From contig NZ_JBHEQA010000001.1 in the NCBI RefSeq assembly GCF_043678055.1, positions 372,001 to 436,000 on the forward strand: a stretch of 64,000 nucleotides of DNA, in the 5' to 3' direction. The notes beneath the pieces were generated by a model. It saw nothing but the letters and a program-made list of their open reading frames with translations, ran no database searches and was not told the DNA's origin. Shown piece after piece: positions 8,694 through 17,002 of the stretch. Positions within the stretch are counted from its first letter, which is position 1. Each line of letters opens with the position of its first letter. The DNA is from Spongiimicrobium salis (lineage in GTDB: Bacteria; Bacteroidota; Bacteroidia; Flavobacteriales; Flavobacteriaceae). Made by a program: the position numbers and the translations under genes.

Positions 8694-9788
8694 CTAAAAA
8701 GTGAGCGAATCGATATCGTTATAATGTACTTTTTGTTGTATGGTTCCTTTTTTCAAAACCAAAACTGCCGGGTTAGAGCGCACAATCGTCTTGAGTGCCG
8801 TTTCATCGGTGAAATAGAACTCAAAATCCAAGCCGTATTCTTTCCGTATTTTCTCGGTGTATTCTGATCCAGAAGCCGACATGCCAATGACCTTATACCC
8901 TTTCTTCGCCGCTGTGGCCGCCATTTCTTTGACCGCTTTAAATGCTGTAGAAGTACTCTTTTTAAGGTCGTAAGCGATAATCATGACCAATTTATCCTTC
9001 TTTAGAAAAGTAGGCGCAAAGTCTTCCCCATTCTGCTCAATACTAAAATCATGAATCGGAGGTTCATAACCCGCCTGTATTTCCGTAGTCTCCACACTTA
9101 TAAACTCTCCTTCCACATTGGGATATTCCTTATTGGTCACGATAATTTTTTCTTCTCCATTGACATCAAATTTCCATGCATATTCATAGATGGCCTGTGG
9201 AGCATCTTCAGGAACACTCATGCCGTCCGTGATATTGGCGCCAATCTTATAGGGCCTAAAATCAATAGACGGTAAATGGTTCAATACATGATGGGCAAAA
9301 ATGACACAAGACAGCAACGCAACTACCGTGACACTTGCATTTATTTTCGTATTGAAGATTGGTTGTATATGTTTCCTACCCACATAGAGAATCAAAATAA
9401 GCACTAATAATATCACATCCTTCGTAAAGGATTCCCAGGGCGTTAATTTTATAGCATCCCCAAAGCAGCCACAGTCCGTAACTTTATTGAAGTAGGCCGA
9501 GTAGAATGTAAGAAAAGTGAAGAAAACGATCATTGCCAATAGACTCCATAGCGTTAGTTTTACTCGGAATCCTACGAGGAGCATCACGCCCACCAAGACT
9601 TCCAGAATCACCACAATAATAGAAATTTCCAACGCATGGGGTTCAAAAAAAGGAAGGTTTAAAACTCCCGGACTAAAATATTCTTCCAATTTAAAGGAAA
9701 AGCCCACTGGGTCGTTCAACTTAATAAAACCGCTGATAATGAATAATACCCCAACAAAAATTCTACTAAAACCAACAATAAACTTCAT
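8694..9788 (-). CDS. DoxX/MauE-like membrane protein fused to a thioredoxin-fold domain (BT_3928-type)
   Basis: 364 residues from ATG 9788 (an upstream ATG at 9815 is possible). About four N-terminal transmembrane helices (residues ~5-25, 53-75, 78-100, 123-140) carry a DCGCFGD motif at 105-111, as in MauE/DoxX-type redox membrane proteins. A further helix at ~150-170 leads to a periplasmic domain with a C-terminal thioredoxin-like fold (~270-364). That domain lacks a CxxC: the expected position reads AYDLKKST. The family is conserved in Bacteroidota next to tpiA and a DUF1599 gene. A role in envelope redox or disulfide chemistry is inferred, not shown. Confidence 0.75.
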   Translation of the reverse strand: MKFIVGFSRIFVGVLFIISGFIKLNDPVGFSFKLEEYFSPGVLNLPFFEPHALEISIIVVILEVLVGVMLLVGFRVKLTLWSLLAMIVFFTFLTFYSAYFNKVTDCGCFGDAIKLTPWESFTKDVILLVLILILYVGRKHIQPIFNTKINASVTVVALLSCVIFAHHVLNHLPSIDFRPYKIGANITDGMSVPEDAPQAIYEYAWKFDVNGEEKIIVTNKEYPNVEGEFISVETTEIQAGYEPPIHDFSIEQNGEDFAPTFLKKDKLVMIIAYDLKKSTSTAFKAVKEMAATAAKKGYKVIGMSASGSEYTEKIRKEYGLDFEFYFTDETALKTIVRSNPAVLVLKKGTIQQKVHYNDIDSLTF

Positions 9789-9909
9789 AGTTCTCTTTAT
9801 AAACTTTGTATACATTTCATATCCCGTAGCGCCTATATCGCCTCCAGAGCGGCAAATCTATCTAAATGCAATAGCATACACAGGGCAAAACAGGATGCAC
9901 AAGTCTCCC

Positions 9910-10452
9910 TTATTTCTCTTCGGAAAGGTGAATCATTGCAAAAACGGAATAATTGATCATATCCTGGTAATTGGCATCAATACCTTCGCTGACTAATGTT
10001 TTCCCTTGGTTATCTTCTATTTGTTTTACACGCAACAACTTTTGGATGATTAAATCGGTTAATGAACTCACTCTCATATCCCGCCAGGCCTCTCCATAGT
10101 CATGATTCTTATTCTCCATTAGGGATTTGGTCTCTTCAAGATGTTTATCATAGAATCCCAAGGCTTCTTCCAATGAAAGATCGGGTTGCTCCGCAATACC
10201 TTTTTCCAATTGTATCAACGCCATAAGGGCATAATTGATGATTCCTATAAACTCGGATTTCTCCCCTTCGTCTACTTTCCTTACGGCATTCTCCTGTAAA
10301 CTTCGTATACGCTGCGCCTTGATATAAATTTGATCGGTGAGTGAAGGCAATCTTAAAATACGCCATGCACTGCCGTAGTCCTTCATTTTTTTTAGGAATA
10401 AGTCACGACACTTTTGAATTACTGCATCGTATTGCTGAGAAGTTTGCTGCAT
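9910..10452 (-). CDS. DUF1599 protein with internally duplicated domain
   Basis: 180 residues made of two homologous halves. KDYGSAWR (24-31) is matched by HDYGEAWR (117-124), SLTDQI (37-42) by SLTDLI (130-135), and an NYALMALIQL helix by NYSVFAMIHL. Each half carries the D-Y-G-x-A-W-R and S-L-T-D motifs of DUF1599. The acidic and His residues look like a small alpha-helical, possibly metal- or nucleotide-binding unit, but no reaction can be assigned. It is divergent from folP across 116 bases, and the MauE/DoxX-like gene follows on the same strand. Confidence 0.85.
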   Translation of the reverse strand: MQQTSQQYDAVIQKCRDLFLKKMKDYGSAWRILRLPSLTDQIYIKAQRIRSLQENAVRKVDEGEKSEFIGIINYALMALIQLEKGIAEQPDLSLEEALGFYDKHLEETKSLMENKNHDYGEAWRDMRVSSLTDLIIQKLLRVKQIEDNQGKTLVSEGIDANYQDMINYSVFAMIHLSEEK

Positions 10453-10568
10453 CTATTCGTTCTAATTTGCGTAAATTTCGCTTAAAATTTTTAATTGTTC
10501 AAAGGTATCTCTTTAAACTTGTCTTTAGATCGTCCGTACCTAGAATTTAATCCGCTAAAAAAATAACC

Positions 10569-11402
10569 ATGACCCTGAATTGCAAGCAACAACTGATTGA
10601 TTTAAAAAACCCTAAAGTCATGGGCATCCTGAACATTACTCCGGATTCTTTTTTTGATGGCGGAAAATATAAGGACGATGCGGCATTACTGTCTCAAGTG
10701 GAAAAAATGTTGAACGATGGAGCTACTTTTATTGATGTTGGCGCTTATAGTTCAAGGCCGGGAGCAGAACATGTCCAAGAAGAGGAAGAATTGCGCAGGA
10801 TTGTCCCCATTATTGACCTCCTTATCAAAAAATTCCCGGATATTCTACTCTCCATAGACACCTTTAGAAGTACTGTTGCGGCTACTTGCCTTTCACATGG
10901 AGCTGCCCTGATCAATGATATTTCGGCCGGAGTCTTGGATGGGAATATGTTTAAGGTGGTAGCCCAATATAAATCGCCTTATATCATGATGCATCTCAAG
11001 GGTACCCCGCAGAGTATGCAAGGGCACACCAACTATAAAAACCTTCTCCAGGATATCCTCTATTACTTTTCAGAACGTATTGCCATGGCAAGAGCAGCCG
11101 GAATTAAGGATATTATTGTAGACCCGGGCTTTGGCTTTGCCAAAAATGTGACACAAAACTATGAAGTCTTGGGCAAGCTAAACCTCTTTCATCATTTAGA
11201 TTTGCCTCTCTTGATTGGATTAAGCAGAAAATCCATGATCCATAAAACCCTCCAAACCGATGCCAAAGGAGCACTGAACGGAACCACGGCCTTACATATG
11301 TTTGCACTCGGCAAGGGGGTGCAGATATTAAGGGTGCACGATGTCAAGGAAGCCATGGATTGCATTAAACTATGGGAAGCTATTCCGTCAGAAAAAGATT
11401 GA
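10569..11402 (+). CDS. folP: Dihydropteroate synthase
   Basis: 277 residues, typical length for a TIM-barrel FolP. Motifs: GILNITPDSFFDGGKY (19-34), SSRPGAE in the second conserved loop, SIDTFRS, INDIS, and DPGFGFAKN. The enzyme condenses p-aminobenzoate with the pterin pyrophosphate in folate synthesis and is the sulfonamide target. cdaA follows on the same strand after 45 bases, so the two may be co-transcribed. folE, also in the pterin pathway, lies ~18 kb away in this window. Confidence 0.96.
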   Translation: MTLNCKQQLIDLKNPKVMGILNITPDSFFDGGKYKDDAALLSQVEKMLNDGATFIDVGAYSSRPGAEHVQEEEELRRIVPIIDLLIKKFPDILLSIDTFRSTVAATCLSHGAALINDISAGVLDGNMFKVVAQYKSPYIMMHLKGTPQSMQGHTNYKNLLQDILYYFSERIAMARAAGIKDIIVDPGFGFAKNVTQNYEVLGKLNLFHHLDLPLLIGLSRKSMIHKTLQTDAKGALNGTTALHMFALGKGVQILRVHDVKEAMDCIKLWEAIPSEKD

Positions 11403-11447
11403 TTTTTTGTTTCTCAATTTTTCCTAATTTTACAAAAACCGCTAGGA

Positions 11448-12233
11448 TTGGATTTTTTTAATTTTCTCGATTTCAGAATTACCGATATTATAGACATTAT
11501 TATGGTAGCTGTCCTACTGTACTATGTCTATAAACTGGTCAGAGGAACCGTAGCCATTAATATTTTTATTGGAATTGTCATTGTTTGGGGGTTTTGGAAA
11601 CTGACCGAGTTATTGGAAATGAAAATGATCAGCAGTATTGTGGGTGGATTTATGCAAGTAGGTCTCATTGCATTGATCATTGTTTTTCAACAAGAAATAC
11701 GAAAATTCCTATTGATGATAGGATCTACCAATTTTGCAACAAAACGCAATTTCATTCGCCATTTTAAGTTTATTAAGCAAAAAGTATTGACGAATACGGC
11801 CAATGTTGAAGCTTTGATAAAAGCCTGCGAAAAAATGAGCGCGTCCAAAACCGGGGCCATTATCGTTATCCAAAGAAATAATTCACTGGATTTTGTAAAA
11901 TCGTCCGGAGACAAAATGAACATTGAGATCACACAACCCATTATAGAAAGTATTTTTTATAAGAATAGTCCTTTACATGATGGTGCAGCTATTATTGCGG
12001 GAAATTTTATTGTAGCCACCAGAGTTATTCTTCCCGTATCCAAAGAACGAAGTATCCCTCTTCGTTTTGGTCTTAGACATAGGGCTGCTGTAGGCATTAC
12101 GGAAAAAACCGATGCCCTTGCTATCGTAGTAAGCGAGGAAACAGGATTGATTACTTATATTAGAAACGGAGAATTCATATTATATAAAAACCTAGAAGAG
12201 CTTACCGAAATTATACAGGAAGACCTAGTCTGA
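11448..12233 (+). CDS. cdaA: CdaA-type diadenylate cyclase (membrane-bound)
   Basis: 261 residues starting at a TTG (11448), which gives the conserved MDFFNFLDF N-terminus; no in-frame ATG exists near it. Three transmembrane helices (~10-30, 36-52, 62-82) precede a DAC domain. That domain carries DGA (178-180, in LHDGAAI) and RHR (210-212), which bind ATP and metal to make cyclic di-AMP from two ATP. Unlike Firmicutes loci, no ybbR/cdaR gene follows; a DUF3667 membrane protein comes 45 bases later. A role in osmotic and cell-wall homeostasis is inferred from the family. Confidence 0.92.
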   Translation: MDFFNFLDFRITDIIDIIMVAVLLYYVYKLVRGTVAINIFIGIVIVWGFWKLTELLEMKMISSIVGGFMQVGLIALIIVFQQEIRKFLLMIGSTNFATKRNFIRHFKFIKQKVLTNTANVEALIKACEKMSASKTGAIIVIQRNNSLDFVKSSGDKMNIEITQPIIESIFYKNSPLHDGAAIIAGNFIVATRVILPVSKERSIPLRFGLRHRAAVGITEKTDALAIVVSEETGLITYIRNGEFILYKNLEELTEIIQEDLV

Positions 12234-12278
12234 GACAGTAACCCTCAAACGTAGCTGTATCCCATAAAACCAACCATT

Positions 12279-13133
12279 ATGTATTGCAAAAATTGTGACA
12301 CTCCATTACGCTTTAGGGCCAATTTCTGCTACGCTTGCGGAGCAAAAATCATTAGAAACAGATTAACCATCAAAAATCTATGGGCAGACTTTTCGGAGCG
12401 CTTCCTCAATGTGGAAAACTATTTGGTCAAAACCTTCAGGGATATGTTTGCGAAGCCCGACGCTGTAATTTCCGGTTATGTTTCCGGTATACGTAAACGC
12501 TATATTAATCCTGCTGGCTACCTTACCTTTGCCCTGACCCTCGCGGGCTTTTTATTTTTTATTCAAAATAAATTTTTTGACTCTATATATACAGATGCCT
12601 TCTCGGTTTTTGAATCCAATAATAGCAATGTAAGCTTTCAAGCTACGGAATCCATAAATGAAGCGGTGCAAAATATTCTGGAATATCAATCCTTGATTTT
12701 AATACTCACCGTTCCCATTTTAGCCATCATCTCCAGAATCGTATTTTACAACTATAAAAAATTCAATTTCAGTGAACATGTCGTACTCAATATCTATACC
12801 TATTCGCACTACACTATCACCATTAGTTTATTGCAATTCCTAACCCTATGGAATAGCAATTTATTTCTGGGTATTGCACTCTCCACGACACTCCTTCAGT
12901 TTATCTATTACATCTATGTTTTACAGCAGGTCTTTGATTTGAATGCCGCACAGGTTCTCCTAAAAATTCTATTGTTCTTTGCGGTATCCTTTGTACTTTA
13001 TATTCTAGTATCTATTGTGTCTTTTGCTTTCGTGTTTCTTTTTACGGATGCTATTGAGGAAATCATTAAAGAAGTGGAAAAAAATAAAAAGGTTGCTCAA
13101 TTGCCCATGACACTGTATCACTGGATTTCCTAA
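12279..13133 (+). CDS. DUF3667 zinc-ribbon membrane protein
   Basis: 284 residues. The N-terminus has a compact zinc ribbon (Cys3, Cys6, Cys17, Cys20 in CKNC and CYAC). An amphipathic segment with the family-typical INPAGYLTF stretch follows, then about five transmembrane helices between ~85 and 265. The architecture matches DUF3667 proteins of Bacteroidota, whose function is unknown. It follows cdaA by 45 bases and is probably co-transcribed. It converges on an ABC exporter with no obvious terminator between them. Confidence 0.82.
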   Translation: MYCKNCDTPLRFRANFCYACGAKIIRNRLTIKNLWADFSERFLNVENYLVKTFRDMFAKPDAVISGYVSGIRKRYINPAGYLTFALTLAGFLFFIQNKFFDSIYTDAFSVFESNNSNVSFQATESINEAVQNILEYQSLILILTVPILAIISRIVFYNYKKFNFSEHVVLNIYTYSHYTITISLLQFLTLWNSNLFLGIALSTTLLQFIYYIYVLQQVFDLNAAQVLLKILLFFAVSFVLYILVSIVSFAFVFLFTDAIEEIIKEVEKNKKVAQLPMTLYHWIS

Positions 13134-13228
13134 ACAAGACCTAAATGCATTCACCGAAAGTAGCGTTTTAAGCGTATGGAAAAAAGCACATCATTTGAAG
13201 TTCCCAGAAAAAAGAAATTTAATCTTAG

Positions 13229-14995
13229 TTAAGCAACTTCGTCAGACATAAATTGCGCTTCATACAGATTGTTGTAATAGCCCCCATTCTTTAACAGCTC
13301 TTGATGTGTCCCAATTTCTACAATTTGCCCCGCATCCATGACAATAATCTTATCGGCCTTTTTTATGGTGGCCAAACGATGCGCAATGATGATGGACGTT
13401 CTACCCTCCGTAATTTTTTCGGTTGCCCGTTGGATCAATTGTTCGGAATAGGTATCTACAGAGGAAGTTGCTTCATCCAATACCAGGATACTTGGATTAC
13501 TCACATAAGCTCTTAGGAAAGCGATCAATTGTCGTTGTCCGCTAGATAACATGGCACCACGCTCTTTTACATTGTATTGGTAATCCTCTGGCAAACTACT
13601 GATAAATTCATGAACTCCTATTTGCTTGGCAGCTTCCTTGATTTCTTCTAAAGCGATAGCATCATCCTTTAAAGAAATATTATTGGCAATGGTATCCGCG
13701 AAAAGAAAGACATCTTGTAATACAATGGCAATTTTAGATCGCAATGAGGCCAATTTATAATCCCTTATGTTGACGCCGTCCACGAAGATGGCTCCTGAAT
13801 TGATTTCGTAAAAACGATTCAACAAATTAATGATCGTAGATTTTCCAGCTCCTGTTGCTCCCACAATAGCAATGGTCTCCCCTGCTTTCACATCAAAAGA
13901 TATTCCATGCAAAACCTCCTCATTCTCCAAGTATCCAAAACGGACATCAGCAAAGGAGATATCTCCTTTGACATCTTCCTTGACCACTTCTCCCTTATCC
14001 TCAATATGGCTTTCGGTATCCAGAATTTTAAATACTCGGTTCGCCGCGACCATCCCCATCTGCAAGGTATTGAATTTATCGGCTATCTGTCGCAACGGCC
14101 GAAAGAGCATTTCAATAAGAAGGATAAAGGCAAATAATGTCCCGGCCACATTCGTATCGATATTGGCTACGTTTTGAAGCCCTCCAAACCATACTACCAA
14201 ACCAACGGCAATAGAGGAGACAATTTCAGCGATGGGAAAGAAAATAGAGTTGTACCATACGGTCTTCAACCAAGCATTTTGATGCTTGGTGTTGATTTCC
14301 CTAAATTTCTCACTCTCTATTTTTTCACGGGTAAACAATTGTACGATTTTCATTCCTGTAATGCGTTCCTGCACGAAGGAATTTAAATTGGAAACCTGCG
14401 CCCTGACTTCGATAAAGGCAACCTTCATTGCTTTTTGAAACAAGCGAGTAGCATAGAGAATCAAAGGAAGTACCAAAAATACGATCAAAGCCAATTTCCA
14501 ATTAAGCACCAACATAACCACTGCCGCAGCCAACATTTTCAGCAAATCTGCAACGATTACGAAAAAACCTTGACTAAAAATTTCCCCGATACGTTGCATA
14601 TCTGCAACGGCCCGAGTGACCAATAAACCTATGGAAGAATTGTCAAAATATTTCATTCGAAATCCGATCATTCGTTCAAAGAGTTTGATCCTAATATCCT
14701 TGATTACCGATTCTCCCAACCAGTTCGCATAATAATTAAACAGTAACTGGCTAATTACCTGCCCCAGAAGTACTCCTAACATAGACACTACAAGGAACAA
14801 GAGTCGTTCGGAATCGGTATTCTTGATTGCTCCATCAACAATATCCCTTAAAATTAAAGGCGTAAGTATTGCAAAGCCAGAAAGTAGTATGGCTGCTAAA
14901 GCCACCCCATAAAACGTAAGTCTATATGGTTTCGTATGAGCCACTAAACGTTTGAACAAACGTATATCAAATGCTTTTCCTGTTTCTTTATCCAT
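13229..14995 (-). CDS. ABC exporter, fused permease and ATPase (MsbA/multidrug type)
   Basis: 588 residues. A six-helix type IV exporter transmembrane domain (~20-310) is fused to one nucleotide-binding domain with Walker A GATGAGKST (379-387), a Q-loop, signature LSSGQRQ (483-489), Walker B ILVLDEA (503-509) and an H-loop in IIAHRLAT. It should work as a homodimer at the inner membrane exporting lipids or hydrophobic compounds. Lipid flipping (MsbA) and drug export cannot be told apart from sequence. Its ATG overlaps the 3' end of truA by 8 bases, so the two are translationally coupled. Confidence 0.92.
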   Translation of the reverse strand: MDKETGKAFDIRLFKRLVAHTKPYRLTFYGVALAAILLSGFAILTPLILRDIVDGAIKNTDSERLLFLVVSMLGVLLGQVISQLLFNYYANWLGESVIKDIRIKLFERMIGFRMKYFDNSSIGLLVTRAVADMQRIGEIFSQGFFVIVADLLKMLAAAVVMLVLNWKLALIVFLVLPLILYATRLFQKAMKVAFIEVRAQVSNLNSFVQERITGMKIVQLFTREKIESEKFREINTKHQNAWLKTVWYNSIFFPIAEIVSSIAVGLVVWFGGLQNVANIDTNVAGTLFAFILLIEMLFRPLRQIADKFNTLQMGMVAANRVFKILDTESHIEDKGEVVKEDVKGDISFADVRFGYLENEEVLHGISFDVKAGETIAIVGATGAGKSTIINLLNRFYEINSGAIFVDGVNIRDYKLASLRSKIAIVLQDVFLFADTIANNISLKDDAIALEEIKEAAKQIGVHEFISSLPEDYQYNVKERGAMLSSGQRQLIAFLRAYVSNPSILVLDEATSSVDTYSEQLIQRATEKITEGRTSIIIAHRLATIKKADKIIVMDAGQIVEIGTHQELLKNGGYYNNLYEAQFMSDEVA

Positions 14996-15740
14996 CTTTT
15001 CTTATACTATTTTCGGGGTAGCAAACCTTGGTCAAATATAAGCCTTTTGCCGGCACCGAAGCTCCTGCTTTTCCTCTATCCTTACTTTCAATTACCCGAT
15101 GTAGATGTTGGCTATCCGTTTTCCCTATTCCAATATCCAAAAGTGTTCCCACGATGGCCCGCACCATGTTTCTCAAAAAACGATCTGCCGTTATGGTGAA
15201 TACCAATAGGTCACCTTCTTTCTTCCAAAAGGCATTCTCAATCTGGCACAAGAATGTATGCACATCCGTATTGGATTTCGAAAAACACTCAAAATCGGTA
15301 TAGTCTTTTAGCATTTTTGCGGCATTATTCATCCGCGAAATATCCAAGGGATGTTTTACATAGTGGGCCGCATCTGTGTAAAAAGGATTTTTCTCTTGCA
15401 CGATCCAATATTCGTACGTTCGTTCCACGGCATGAAAACGGGCATGTAAATCAGGAGCCACTGGGTAAATTCCTGCCACACTGATATCCGCCGGCAAAAA
15501 TGCATTGAGGCGATATACCAAATCGGGTGCGTTCGTTATTGTTTCGGCATCAAAATGGGCATACATCTGTTTTGCATGAACTCCGGTATCTGTGCGCCCG
15601 GCCGCCGTTAACGCAATTGACTTTCTCAAAACTGTGGCAAATGCATCCTCTAAGACTTGCTGTACCGTAATGGCATTGGGTTGTTTTTGCCATCCGTGAT
15701 AAGATTTGCCAAAGTATGAAAAAGCAATAAAATATCTCAA
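14988..15740 (-). CDS. truA: tRNA pseudouridine synthase A
   Basis: 250 residues, normal length. Catalytic Asp51 lies in AAGRTDTGVHA. The protein starts MRYFIAFSYFGKSYHGWQ as in the family. The start codon is TTG (15738-15740): an in-frame TAG lies just upstream and no ATG is available. It modifies U38-U40 of the tRNA anticodon stem-loop. The end overlaps the ABC exporter gene by 8 bases. It is divergent from a phosphoesterase gene. Confidence 0.95.
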   Translation of the reverse strand: MRYFIAFSYFGKSYHGWQKQPNAITVQQVLEDAFATVLRKSIALTAAGRTDTGVHAKQMYAHFDAETITNAPDLVYRLNAFLPADISVAGIYPVAPDLHARFHAVERTYEYWIVQEKNPFYTDAAHYVKHPLDISRMNNAAKMLKDYTDFECFSKSNTDVHTFLCQIENAFWKKEGDLLVFTITADRFLRNMVRAIVGTLLDIGIGKTDSQHLHRVIESKDRGKAGASVPAKGLYLTKVCYPENSIRKDG

Positions 15741-15831
15741 GTTAATCGCCTATTTTTGTGGTACACAAAGATACCCTAATCCTTTTTAAAAGAAATTTAA
15801 TCGCCCGCAATTTTAGCATTTTTTTAATGTA

Positions 15832-16326
15832 ATGACACGCATCTTATTACTCTCCGACACCCATAGTTATATTGACGACACCATCTTAAAGTATGCAAAA
15901 CAAGCCGACGAAATATGGCATGCCGGAGACATTGGGCAATTGACCGTTACCGATTCCCTCCGCAAAGAAAAGCCGTTGCGCGCCGTTTATGGGAACATTG
16001 ATGACCATAAAATTCAATTGGAATTTCCTTTGGACAATAGATTCTTTTGTGAAGGGGTAGATGTATGGATTACCCATATAGGGGGCTATCCGCATAAGTA
16101 CAATGTTAGAGTCCGGGAAGAAATCAAAAAAAATCCCCCCAAATTATTTATCAGTGGACACTCACACATTTTAAAGGTGATGTGGGACAAAAAGCTTGGA
16201 CTATTACATATGAATCCAGGAGCTTGTGGAAAACACGGCTTTCATCAAATGCGCACCATGTTACGCTTTACTATTGATGGAGAAGAAATAAAGGATCTTG
16301 AAATTATTGAATTGGGAAAAAGATAA
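15832..16326 (+). CDS. YfcE/MJ0936-type metallophosphoesterase
   Basis: 164 residues with the calcineurin-like metal-binding series: D-x-H in LLLSDTHS (residues 9, 11), GDIG, GNID, the THIGG His, and a GHSH pair in FISGHSHI. A closing NPGACGKHG is typical of this small phosphodiesterase family. It is expected to be cytoplasmic with two divalent metals and to hydrolyse phosphodiesters; the physiological substrate is not known. It is divergent from truA and ends at a GC-rich terminator shared with the DUF4293 gene. Confidence 0.88.
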   Translation: MTRILLLSDTHSYIDDTILKYAKQADEIWHAGDIGQLTVTDSLRKEKPLRAVYGNIDDHKIQLEFPLDNRFFCEGVDVWITHIGGYPHKYNVRVREEIKKNPPKLFISGHSHILKVMWDKKLGLLHMNPGACGKHGFHQMRTMLRFTIDGEEIKDLEIIELGKR

Positions 16327-16344
16327 TATACGCCACTTAAACTA

Positions 16345-16372
16345 AAAAACCCGGGAACAACCCCGGGTTTAA
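16345..16372. terminator. Bidirectional intrinsic terminator
   Basis: AAACCCGGG/CCCGGGTTT inverted repeat with a six-base loop, between the convergent phosphoesterase (+) and DUF4293 (-) genes. Confidence 0.88.
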
Positions 16373-16399
16373 CGCACTAATACTACTAAGATGTTAGGT

Positions 16400-16810
16400 T
16401 TAACGCAAACGATCAACAGATTTTACAAGATCTTCATCCTTCTTTATAGCCCTGTTGGCCAGGACTAAAAAAACGATAGAAAATACAGGAATCAACATCC
16501 CAATACCCTTCTCAGAAATCATAGTTTCTCCGGATAAGCTTAGCGATCGATAAACGAAAAATCCCAGTAAAAAAAGATGTAATATCATATTCAATCTGTT
16601 TACCACAAATTGATTTTTTCTATTTTTAAAAAGTGCTATTGCCACTATAGCCAATACGGCAGATACGTAAAAAGCAATGGAAACTGGCACTACATTATGA
16701 GCAAAAATAGCATTCCCTTCGGTATCAGACCAGAGTTTTAACACAAAAGGCAGACCACCTGCCAGAAGCGCTACTATGATAAGATAGAAAGTTTGTATTC
16801 GCTGAATCAT
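16400..16810 (-). CDS. DUF4293 small membrane protein
   Basis: 136 residues with four predicted transmembrane helices (about 5-25, 43-62, 73-92, 103-120) and a short basic/acidic C-terminal tail. The MIQRIQTFYLIIVAL start is characteristic of DUF4293 proteins of Bacteroidota. These are regularly found beside rho, as here, where rho starts 192 bases away on the other strand. No function is known; it is presumably in the inner membrane. Confidence 0.8.
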   Translation of the reverse strand: MIQRIQTFYLIIVALLAGGLPFVLKLWSDTEGNAIFAHNVVPVSIAFYVSAVLAIVAIALFKNRKNQFVVNRLNMILHLFLLGFFVYRSLSLSGETMISEKGIGMLIPVFSIVFLVLANRAIKKDEDLVKSVDRLR

Positions 16811-17002
16811 ATTATTTGTTCGTATGAAAGCACAAAAATAAGTCTCTTTTCAAAAATTATCCCCCAAATGTTGAAAATAATTTGTAATTTCGCTTTGTTA
16901 TTAGTTATCACACTTACCAAAACGGGTTTCATTCCCACGTAATATCCACATAACGATACAATCCATATTTTTCAACACACGTATTAATTTATTCAACATT
17001 CA

